A stretch of 5,690 nucleotides of DNA. Origin: Lentihominibacter excrementipullorum. Lineage in GTDB: Bacteria > Bacillota > Clostridia > Peptostreptococcales > Anaerovoracaceae. The notes under the pieces were generated by a model, which was not told the origin of the DNA, did not search any database, and worked only from the letters and a program-made list of their open reading frames with translations. Below are positions 1 to 5,690 of the stretch, one piece after another (the stretch's first letter is position 1; every line of letters begins with the position of its first letter). The stretch spans positions 1 through 5,690 of the forward strand of contig DVOB01000180.1 in assembly GCA_018713975.1 (NCBI GenBank), given 5' to 3'. The position numbers and the translations under genes were made by a program.

Positions 1-7
1 GACAGAG

Positions 8-2857
8 GTGAAAAGACGAAGATTATTGGTGTTCGTGCTTTCACTGTGTATGATCTTTAACGGGGTATCTTTATTGGAGAGCAGCGCAGCGGAGGCAAAT
101 GACGGACAAGGGTCACAGACATCGGAGGAACCGCAGGTCCTGGAGGACGAAAACCAAACGAGAGAGGATTCTGTGACTTCGATGGATGTGAATGGTAACA
201 TCGAGGAGGTTGGCGATACTGACGGTTCGATGGAGGATGAGGCGGTGAAAAACCCGTCAGCTCAGTCGAAGCTCAGGTCAGCCAGCAGTACGACATACGT
301 TGTGAATTTCAATACCAAGAGTAATGAGACTACTTCATATACTGAGTACGGTACGGGAGCTTCAGGATATACCAATGGAGATTACGGCGCGGACGCGGCC
401 TATCTTGGGACGGAGAATGGCAAAGTGAAGTTCATGCTGTCAGGAGTCATTGGCCTTGTCAGCAGCTCAGAGGTGGAAGTGATACCGCTGAGCGAGGCGG
501 CGGTAGTCAGCGGATATTACGTCAGCAGTGGGAGACTCATCCATGGTATAGTGTGCGATATGACGACTCCGGGATACAGAACGACGCTGGATAACGGAGA
601 GGCTCCTTCTTATCTGAAGTCGGGGACGACTTATTACAGCTATGATGGTCATTATTTTTATACTAATTATGCTACCATGCTGTCAGATTATCGGAACAAC
701 ACGAGGGACAATTCGGTGAACCCCGACGACCCTTATTACAATTACTATCAGTACCTGCCTATGAGAAGCACTACTTCCTATAGCAGCAGCACTCTCAATT
801 CCATGATAAACAGCAAGGTGAGCAGCAGCTCCAAGATGTACAACATAGGGAGCACTATCGTCACCAACCAGGATACATATGGTGTCAACGGACTGCTGAT
901 GGCTGGCATAGCCGCCAACGAGAGCGCCTGGGGGACAAGCAGCATCTGTCAGAGCAAGAACAATCTCTTCGGACTCAATGCGGTAGACAGTTCACCGGGC
1001 ACCAGCGCCGATACATTTGCCAGTGTGGCGGCATGCATACAGGACTTCGCCAATGGATATATGTCCAGAGGGTATCTGGATCCTGAAGACTGGCGCTATT
1101 TCGGCGGATTTTTGGGCAACAAGGGCAGCGGACTCAATGTGAAGTACGCTTCCGACCCGTACTGGGGAGAAAAGGCGGCCAACGTGGCCTATACATTGGA
1201 CAAGTCTCAGGGCAGCCAGGATTACGACAAGTATACTATAGGGATCAAGGATACTATAAATTCAAATCATGATACGGTCAATGTAAGGAATGGAGCGTCC
1301 ACGTCCAGCACGGTGCTTTATGATACGGGAGCGGTATCTAATTACGCGGTACTGATACTGGATGAAACAGCTACCAACTCATTCTACAGGATACAGAGTG
1401 ACGGCGTCCTCAACAGCGGAAGGACAGCTCTTAACAGCAGCTCCGGCCAGTACAGCTTCAGCAGTATGTATGCTTACATATCGTCTGATTACGTGGATGT
1501 CGTCAACGATGGGAGCAGCACCGAAGAATCGGAGCCTGAGCCGGCGACGCTTTCATCCATCTCTATAACCACGGCGCCGACTAAGACAAGCTATACGGAA
1601 GGTGAGAAATTCGACGTGACCGGTATGAAGGTGACTGCCAAATGGAGCGACGGCACTGCTACCGATGTGAGCGGTAGTGTTTCATATTCGACGGACGCTC
1701 TCAAAACCAGCGATACCAGCGTGACCATAAGCTATACCAGCGGAGGCGTCACCAAGACAGCTTCCCAGGCCATAACGGTAAAAGCGAAAGCCACTGTGGA
1801 CGAGGTGAAGATCGATCCTTCGGAGATATCCCTTGAACAAGGCAGCTCCAGGACTTTTGGCGTGGCAGTATTGGGAACAGGAGATCCATCTCAGGAAGTG
1901 ACATGGTCGGTACAGGGAAATGAGAGCGATTCGACATCTATAGACGAGAACGGAAAACTGACCATAGGCGAAGATGAGAGTGCGAAAACGCTGACGGTAA
2001 AAGCCACCTCGACGGTGGACAGCAGTAAGTCAGCTTCAGCAACGGTCACGGTCACGGCGAAAGCTGAGGAAGTGTCTGACGATCTGCAGCTTGTCGATGA
2101 AGAAACTGGTCTGGAAGTTTCCGCTGTCTTCGGCGACGGCGTGGATCCTGAGAAGGTTCAGCTGACCGTCGAGAGCATCGATGAAAAGGATGATTCTTAC
2201 GAAACTCTCGTCGAGCCTGTTTCCGACATGGATATACTGGGTGTATATGATGTTTCTCTGAGCGAGACGGCCGAGTCCATCGTTCTTACCTTTGATGTGG
2301 GTGAGGAATATGATGGCAAGGATATAACAGTGCTCCATTATAAAGAAGTGGATGATGTCACCTATATGGAAACATATGTTGTGACGGCAGAAAAGGGGAA
2401 GGTAGCAGTGGAGCTGGATAGTCTGTCTCCGATAGTATTGGCGGTGGAGAGCGCAGCAGGTGACTCAGATACATCTGAAGATGATACTTCTGCAGGCAGC
2501 GATAATGCTGTCGACAACGGAGTCTCCGGCGGCAGTGAAAGCGACAGCACCGGAGGCAGTGGTGAAGAAGTTCAGTCGGATGATTCCGGGAATTCAGGTG
2601 ATGCCAATGGTTCCGGCAATGAAGAGGGCAGCACGGATACCGTGACTGCTTCCAATGATCAGACGACGACCGGAGACGGCAGCGCTGACGGAACTTCCGA
2701 CACGACTGCCGGAAGTACAGACGCGGCGGCTCAGGATGATAAGAGTGCTGCAACAGGCGATGCATCTCTGATTGGACTGTGGATGATGTTGGCGACTGCA
2801 GCCGCTCTTGGAGCGACAGTACTCATCATTACCAGAAAGAAAAGGATCGATAGCTGA
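8..2857 (+). CDS. Secreted multidomain N-acetylglucosaminidase (GH73-type autolysin) with SH3-like, Big_3, Big_2 domains and wall/membrane anchor
   Basis: Predicted surface peptidoglycan hydrolase cleaving glycan strands at N-acetylglucosamine. Seen, by residue: signal peptide 1-30 (basic MKRRR, hydrophobic core, AEA cleavage site); acidic Ser/Glu linker to about 95; SH3-like region 97-162; a YYSYDGHYFY (209-218) and PYYNYYQYLPMRS (242-254) segment typical of clostridial glucosaminidases; catalytic domain about 270-400 with ANESAWG, where E305 is the likely catalytic acid, then SKNNLFG (316-322) and DPYWGEK; SH3b-like domain 409-500; Big_3 Ig-like domain 515-592; Big_2 domain 596-685; a beta-sandwich-like domain 690-817 ending SPIVLAVES; a Ser/Asp/Gly/Thr-rich spacer 818-911; SAATGD (913-918), a hydrophobic span 921-941 and a RKKR tail. 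The last part resembles a sortase signal but lacks LPXTG. The GTG at 8 abuts an AGAGG with no spacing. The frame is open to the window edge and the preceding codon ends in G, so the real start may be about three codons upstream (xxG-Thr-Glu-Val-Lys). The gene is otherwise intact and ends at TGA just before a terminator. The enzyme class is fairly sure; glucosaminidase versus another lysozyme-fold specificity is inferred. Confidence 0.88.
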   Translation: MKRRRLLVFVLSLCMIFNGVSLLESSAAEANDGQGSQTSEEPQVLEDENQTREDSVTSMDVNGNIEEVGDTDGSMEDEAVKNPSAQSKLRSASSTTYVVNFNTKSNETTSYTEYGTGASGYTNGDYGADAAYLGTENGKVKFMLSGVIGLVSSSEVEVIPLSEAAVVSGYYVSSGRLIHGIVCDMTTPGYRTTLDNGEAPSYLKSGTTYYSYDGHYFYTNYATMLSDYRNNTRDNSVNPDDPYYNYYQYLPMRSTTSYSSSTLNSMINSKVSSSSKMYNIGSTIVTNQDTYGVNGLLMAGIAANESAWGTSSICQSKNNLFGLNAVDSSPGTSADTFASVAACIQDFANGYMSRGYLDPEDWRYFGGFLGNKGSGLNVKYASDPYWGEKAANVAYTLDKSQGSQDYDKYTIGIKDTINSNHDTVNVRNGASTSSTVLYDTGAVSNYAVLILDETATNSFYRIQSDGVLNSGRTALNSSSGQYSFSSMYAYISSDYVDVVNDGSSTEESEPEPATLSSISITTAPTKTSYTEGEKFDVTGMKVTAKWSDGTATDVSGSVSYSTDALKTSDTSVTISYTSGGVTKTASQAITVKAKATVDEVKIDPSEISLEQGSSRTFGVAVLGTGDPSQEVTWSVQGNESDSTSIDENGKLTIGEDESAKTLTVKATSTVDSSKSASATVTVTAKAEEVSDDLQLVDEETGLEVSAVFGDGVDPEKVQLTVESIDEKDDSYETLVEPVSDMDILGVYDVSLSETAESIVLTFDVGEEYDGKDITVLHYKEVDDVTYMETYVVTAEKGKVAVELDSLSPIVLAVESAAGDSDTSEDDTSAGSDNAVDNGVSGGSESDSTGGSGEEVQSDDSGNSGDANGSGNEEGSTDTVTASNDQTTTGDGSADGTSDTTAGSTDAAAQDDKSAATGDASLIGLWMMLATAAALGATVLIITRKKRIDS

Positions 2858-2868
2858 AAATAAGAGAT

Positions 2869-2920
2869 AAAAAGGCTGCCGTGTTGACGAGATCCCTTCG
2901 TCGGCGCGGCGGCCTTTTTT
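2869..2920 (+). terminator. Strong intrinsic terminator of the glucosaminidase gene, between convergent genes
   Basis: An A-run (2869-2873) precedes a 17-bp stem. The left arm 2874-2890 pairs without a break to the right arm 2898-2914 around the 7-nt loop GATCCCT, and six Ts follow (2915-2920). Four of the 17 pairs are T-G on the + strand, so the RNA stem is complete only in + transcripts, where they are G-U wobbles. In - strand RNA the same positions become A-C mismatches. The hairpin begins 16 nt after the hydrolase stop and its T-run ends 14 nt from the kinase stop. It may also end the opposing operon weakly, since the A-run gives a U-run on the - strand. Confidence 0.93.
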
Positions 2921-2934
2921 CATATCGCTCTGAA

Positions 2935-4341
2935 TCAGAGGACTACTGTTATCCTGGTACCTACTTCTTCCATAGTCAGGACCTTGAAATGGCCGCCGTG
3001 TCTGTCGACTATCCATTTGGCGATGGAAAGCCCCAGGCCTGTGCCTCCACTTTCCTTAGCTCTGGCCGGATCGGATCTGTAGAACCTGTCGAATATATGG
3101 GAAAGGGCTTCTGATGATATCCCTATGCCTTCGTCCTGGATAGTGAATGCGGGACGGGCTGCTTCATCTTCTGAGATCTCCATGGATGTGCTCATGGTGA
3201 TGGCGCCTTCTTCAGGCGTATATCTGGCTGCGTTTTCCGCCAGTATCCTGGCTGTCTGTTTCAGCATAGCCATATCACCCGTGACGCGTATATCGTCGTT
3301 CCATGGTTTGAAGATATATTTATGTTTTTCGTCTATCATCGAGGACTCGTCGCATACTTCCTTCATCATATCGTTTAGGGAGAACTCTTCCATGGTAAGT
3401 TTGGTCCTGCCGCTATCACTTCTGGCTAGGAACAGCAGCTGCTCCACCAGCTTTTTCATGTGTTCCGTCTCGCTCTTGATGGCGTCGATGGATTCGTCCA
3501 GTATCTTTTCGTCATCTTTGCCCCAGCGATCCAGCATATCCACATATCCCTGGAGGACGGAAATGGGAGTCCGCAGTTCGTGGGAGGCATCGGAGACGAA
3601 GCGCGACTGCTGACTGTAGCTTTCCCTCATCCTTTCCAGCAGGTGGTTTATGGAGGTTTCCAGATTTTCCATTTCTGAATTTCCCGTATGTATGCGGGCT
3701 CCTTCACCTGACGGGCTTATAGCGTCGATAGCGCCCTCAAGCTCCTGGAGAGATTGCTGGTCGAAACGGGCGGCGTCGCTGAGGAATTGGGCTTTGAAAG
3801 CCAGTTCATCCAGCGGAGCCAGATAGCGCCTTATTTTTCGCGCTCCTGATATCAAAACGCCTGCTATGGTCAGCAGCTGGATGATGGCCGTGATATACAC
3901 ACATGAAAACAGGCTCAGCAGGAATGTGCCTGAATAGACGTGACGCATTTTGCCGCTGTCGTCCTCGTAACTGTACATGCTTTCTGCGAGAGTGTCTCTG
4001 AATTTCCCGGGAAAAACCGAGGAGATGTTGTTGTCCTTTGCTTTAAGATAATCGGCATATGCTTCGTGTGTGTCCTGTGCATCGGAGACGTCTGAGCTTC
4101 CGTTTTTTTCATCAGGCTCGAGAGAAGTCACTGATGAAAAGCTCCGTTGATTGGAAATGCTGAATTTGTCGCCATTACCCGTTTCGGCGGAATGGCACCA
4201 GAAAAAGACGGCCATCACCACGATGATGATGTCCATCAGGATGAAGGAGGAGAGGAGTTTCCTCAGCAGCCGTCTGTTTATCTTTCTTGATATGGATCTG
4301 GTCCTTTTGTTATCGCTGTTTTGTCTTTTGCCGCTGTTCAT
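2935..4341 (-). CDS. Membrane sensor histidine kinase of a two-component system (OmpR-partner class)
   Basis: This 468-residue protein senses an unknown signal at the membrane, autophosphorylates on His and should pass the phosphate to the regulator encoded just upstream. Seen in order: a very basic cytosolic N-terminus (11 Lys/Arg in residues 5-28); TM1 about 29-49; an extracytoplasmic region about 50-139 rich in Ser, Asp and Glu with no recognised fold; TM2 about 140-164; a HAMP-like linker 165-240 (P176; second helix from about E223); HisKA with DASHELRTP, phospho-acceptor H254; and an HATPase_c domain with N-box ILAENAARYTP (N370), G1 DEGIGIS (403-409), F-box FDRFYR (417-422) and G2 GGTGLGLS (432-439). 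All key catalytic residues are present. The ATG at 4341 overlaps the regulator's TGA as ATGA. The only Shine-Dalgarno-like stretch, GGGG, lies 11 nt upstream, so translation is probably coupled. The ASHELRTPISVLQGYV and MLDRWGKDD stretches match a common clostridial kinase subfamily; the ligand is unknown. Confidence 0.95.
   Translation of the reverse strand: MNSGKRQNSDNKRTRSISRKINRRLLRKLLSSFILMDIIIVVMAVFFWCHSAETGNGDKFSISNQRSFSSVTSLEPDEKNGSSDVSDAQDTHEAYADYLKAKDNNISSVFPGKFRDTLAESMYSYEDDSGKMRHVYSGTFLLSLFSCVYITAIIQLLTIAGVLISGARKIRRYLAPLDELAFKAQFLSDAARFDQQSLQELEGAIDAISPSGEGARIHTGNSEMENLETSINHLLERMRESYSQQSRFVSDASHELRTPISVLQGYVDMLDRWGKDDEKILDESIDAIKSETEHMKKLVEQLLFLARSDSGRTKLTMEEFSLNDMMKEVCDESSMIDEKHKYIFKPWNDDIRVTGDMAMLKQTARILAENAARYTPEEGAITMSTSMEISEDEAARPAFTIQDEGIGISSEALSHIFDRFYRSDPARAKESGGTGLGLSIAKWIVDRHGGHFKVLTMEEVGTRITVVL
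4338..4341 (-). other. ATGA start/stop overlap of regulator and kinase genes
   Basis: The kinase ATG (4341-4339) and the regulator TGA (4340-4338) share two bases, giving ATGA. With only a distant GGGG (4356-4353) as a Shine-Dalgarno candidate, kinase translation likely depends on termination-reinitiation after the regulator, which would keep kinase levels tied to and below regulator levels. Confidence 0.85.
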
Positions 4342-5012
4342 TTTATCACATACCCCACGCTTCGGACTGTTTCAATGATTTTTTCGCCGAATCTGTCATC
4401 TATCTTATTCCTGAGATAATATATGTAGACGTCGACCACGTTGGTTTCTCCCATGTAATCATAACCCCAGACCTTTTCCAGGAGCGTGTCTCGGGAAAGG
4501 ACGATGGACCTGTTTTCCATGAGGGTCTCCAGCAACAGAAATTCGCGGTTGGTCAGATCCACAGTCTGTCCATCGTAAGTGACGGTATGGGCGTCTTTGT
4601 CCAGCGTTAGCTTGCCTGCCGTCAGGACAGAAGAGGACCTGTCCGCAGACCGATTGCGTTTCAGTGCTACTCTGATGCGAGCCAGCAGTTCTTCGATAGC
4701 GAAGGGCTTGGTTATGTAATCGTCAGCGCCCATGTCCAGTCCCGAGACCTTGTCATTGACTGCATCCCGGGCAGTCAGCATGATGACAGGGATATCGGAG
4801 GAACGCCTGAGGCGCCTCAGTACTTCCAGTCCGTTGAGCTCCGGAAGCATGATGTCCAGCAGGATCAAGTCGAAGCGGCCGCTTTCGGCCGCTTCAAGCC
4901 CTGTCCTGCCGTTATTTTCCTTAGACACATCGTAGCCTTCGTGGGAAAGCTCAAGTTCGATGAATCTGGCAATCTTATCTTCGTCTTCGATTATCAGTAT
5001 TTTTTCAGTCAT
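4338..5012 (-). CDS. OmpR/PhoB-family response regulator transcription factor
   Basis: A 224-residue DNA-binding regulator, expected to be phosphorylated by the kinase encoded immediately downstream. The receiver domain (about 3-118) has acidic-pocket residues E9 and D10, phospho-acceptor D53 in LLDIMLPELNG, switch residue T80 in VIMLTARD and conserved K102 in DDYITKPF. A winged-helix Trans_reg_C domain follows (about 128-224), with LTNREFLLLETLMENR, the VWGYDYMGETNVVDVYIYYL region and the terminal TVRSVGYVIK typical of this family. Length is normal. The ATG at 5012 has a good ribosome site, AAAAGG with 6-nt spacing, which overlaps the end of the preceding gene; the stop of that gene is 3 nt before this ATG. 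The TGA overlaps the kinase start by 4 nt. Targets are not visible. The gene carries a perfect 10-bp hairpin over codons 40-47 and a 14-bp palindrome in the LRRLRR region, listed separately. Confidence 0.97.
   Translation of the reverse strand: MTEKILIIEDEDKIARFIELELSHEGYDVSKENNGRTGLEAAESGRFDLILLDIMLPELNGLEVLRRLRRSSDIPVIMLTARDAVNDKVSGLDMGADDYITKPFAIEELLARIRVALKRNRSADRSSSVLTAGKLTLDKDAHTVTYDGQTVDLTNREFLLLETLMENRSIVLSRDTLLEKVWGYDYMGETNVVDVYIYYLRNKIDDRFGEKIIETVRSVGYVIK
4872..4895 (-). repeat. Perfect 10-bp inverted repeat with 4-nt loop inside the regulator gene
   Basis: Arms GAAGCGGCCG (4872-4881) and CGGCCGCTTC (4886-4895) are exact reverse complements around CTTT (AAAG in the mRNA). Eight of ten pairs are G-C, so the mRNA hairpin should be very stable. 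It spans codons 40-47 (EAAESGRF) of the receiver domain. No U-run follows on the - strand, so it is not an intrinsic terminator. It may be chance from Ala/Glu/Gly/Arg codons. Confidence 0.6.
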
Positions 5013-5024
5013 ATCTTACCTTTT
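5013..5024 (-). promoter_or_regulatory. Ribosome binding site of the response regulator, overlapping the upstream stop codon
   Basis: On the - strand AAAAGG (5024-5019) lies 6 nt before the ATG at 5012. It contains the last Lys-Arg codons of the DUF4342 gene and is followed directly by that gene's TAA. Ribosomes finishing the upstream gene would end on this site, so translation of the two genes is probably linked. Confidence 0.75.
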
Positions 5025-5690
5025 CATATCCTTATCATCAGTTGAAGGGGCATCTTCCGATCCGGATCCTGTTTTGTTGGCATCTGCGTGAGCTCCGTCA
5101 TCTGCGGCTTGTGTGTTCCCGTTGCCTTTTTCCGAAGAAGCCCTTTCGTGGTTATGGGCCTCTGAGATGATGTCGGCTTTTATGTTCTCTGCCATTTCGC
5201 TGGCCCTGCCCATGGCATTGTTGACATTGTCGCGTCCCAGTTCAGGGCCTGAGAAACCATAGCTGAACCCGCAGAACAGGCTGATGACCATCAATATCAG
5301 AAGTATCCAGAAGAAGCATATCATCAGGATCGCCATCAGAAGGACTGGCATTTCCATGATGATCTTGCTGTCTTTTTTTACTATGAAAGTATTTTCACAG
5401 CTCTTTTTCAGGACCAGCTTTATTGCTTTCCACAGTGTGTGAAAAGCACTGCGCTCCTTGTTCTCATGGCTTTTGGTATAATCCTCATAGCTTTTTGCCA
5501 TTTCCTGCGGGCTTTTGGAGTCCTGTCCGCCGGCGCTGCCGTCGGTGGAGTAAGATGCGGTAGAGGCGTTTTTTTTCAGCTTTCCCTGGGACTCAAGCTT
5601 TACTACGGCTTCTAAGACGTCCCAGTCACATTCCTCCAGCACAGCCTTTGCTTCTTCATATGATACGTCAGCTCTTTCCATGAGCTTTTC
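5016..5690 (-). CDS. UBA-like / DUF4342 membrane protein, 5' end cut by window edge
   Basis: First gene visible in the operon; function unknown. Numbering is from the in-window ATG at 5681. Residues 1-33 form a UBA-like helical domain (VSYEEAKAVLEECDWDVLEA) of the type found in DUF4342 and elongation factor Ts/NAC proteins. A polar linker follows (34-79), then the DUF4342 core: LWKAIKLVLKK, then NTFIVKKDSKIIMEMPV (97-113), running into one long hydrophobic span of about 113-137. After this come an amphipathic stretch (150-175) and an Asp/Glu/Ser/Gly-rich low-complexity tail (180-221). Many Lys before the span suggest the N-terminus is inside and the tail outside. The ATG at 5681 lacks a ribosome site and the frame stays open upstream (Glu-Lys-Leu before Met). 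DUF4342 proteins usually have about 10 more residues ahead of this point, so the true start probably lies beyond the window. The TAA stop is 3 nt before the regulator ATG, implying co-transcription with the two-component system. Domain call is good; role is inference only. Confidence 0.85.
   Translation of the reverse strand, partial: EKLMERADVSYEEAKAVLEECDWDVLEAVVKLESQGKLKKNASTASYSTDGSAGGQDSKSPQEMAKSYEDYTKSHENKERSAFHTLWKAIKLVLKKSCENTFIVKKDSKIIMEMPVLLMAILMICFFWILLILMVISLFCGFSYGFSGPELGRDNVNNAMGRASEMAENIKADIISEAHNHERASSEKGNGNTQAADDGAHADANKTGSGSEDAPSTDDKDMKR

Noticed and set aside
8..70. Possible lipoprotein signal around Cys14 of the hydrolase
   Set aside because: The context is LSLC within the hydrophobic core, without the small residue before Cys expected in a lipobox; a signal peptidase I site (AEA at 28-30) fits better.
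776..835. AGC-rich (Ser) short repeats in the hydrolase, considered as a microsatellite or CRISPR-like repeat
   Set aside because: These are short runs of Ser codons in a linker before the catalytic domain, with no regular unit or spacer structure.
2040..2061. ACGGTC tandem repeat
   Set aside because: Encodes the alternating Val-Thr end strand of the Big_2 domain; only two full copies, explained by the beta-strand pattern.
2358..2765. 135-residue open frame on the - strand, rich in His, Arg, Cys and Leu
   Set aside because: Antisense shadow of the Ser/Asp/Gly-rich spacer of the hydrolase; the composition follows directly from the complementary codons.
2594..3016. 140-residue open frame on the - strand across the hydrolase end and terminator
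   Set aside because: It overlaps three better-supported features (hydrolase 3' end, terminator hairpin, kinase 3' end), has a composition like an antisense frame, and shows no recognisable domain or ribosome site.
3125..3613. 162-residue open frame on the + strand, Ser-rich and hydrophobic
   Set aside because: Antisense to the HisKA/HATPase part of the kinase, which has all its conserved motifs on the other strand.

Overview
The window looks like chromosomal DNA of a low-to-mid GC Gram-positive anaerobe of the Clostridia (Bacillota). The closest impression is Lachnospiraceae-like, though the family cannot be fixed from sequence alone. The clues are a secreted GH73-type cell-wall hydrolase with Big_3/Big_2 domains and a degenerate 'ATGD' cell-wall sorting tail, an OmpR-type two-component pair of clostridial style, and a UBA/DUF4342 membrane protein. 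Coding density is very high. The only real intergenic gap is about 77 bp, and no RNA gene, mobile element or CRISPR array was seen.

Layout: two transcription units converge on one terminator. On the + strand (8-2857) is a 949-residue multidomain surface glucosaminidase. Positions 2869-2920 hold a strong intrinsic terminator. On the - strand, transcribed from the right edge towards the left, are a UBA/DUF4342 membrane protein (5690-5016, cut by the window edge), an OmpR/PhoB-family response regulator (5012-4338) and a membrane sensor histidine kinase (4341-2935). The three - strand genes are tightly packed, with a 3-nt gap and then a 4-nt ATGA overlap, so they very likely form one operon.

How the genes may work together: the kinase and regulator form a complete two-component system with all catalytic residues visible. 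The DUF4342 protein is predicted to have a cytosolic UBA-like domain, one membrane span and an acidic tail, and its position in the operon makes it a candidate accessory or sensory partner. The hydrolase probably remodels peptidoglycan at the surface. It is convergent with the operon, so a regulatory link to the two-component system is possible but not shown. No promoter could be placed, because both transcription units start beyond the window edges.

The most interesting items are the DUF4342-regulator-kinase operon, the non-LPXTG sorting-like tail of the hydrolase, the polarity of the shared terminator, a perfect hairpin inside the regulator gene, and the stretched HAMP-like linker in the kinase. 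All protein-family assignments are from recognition of motifs, not from a database search.
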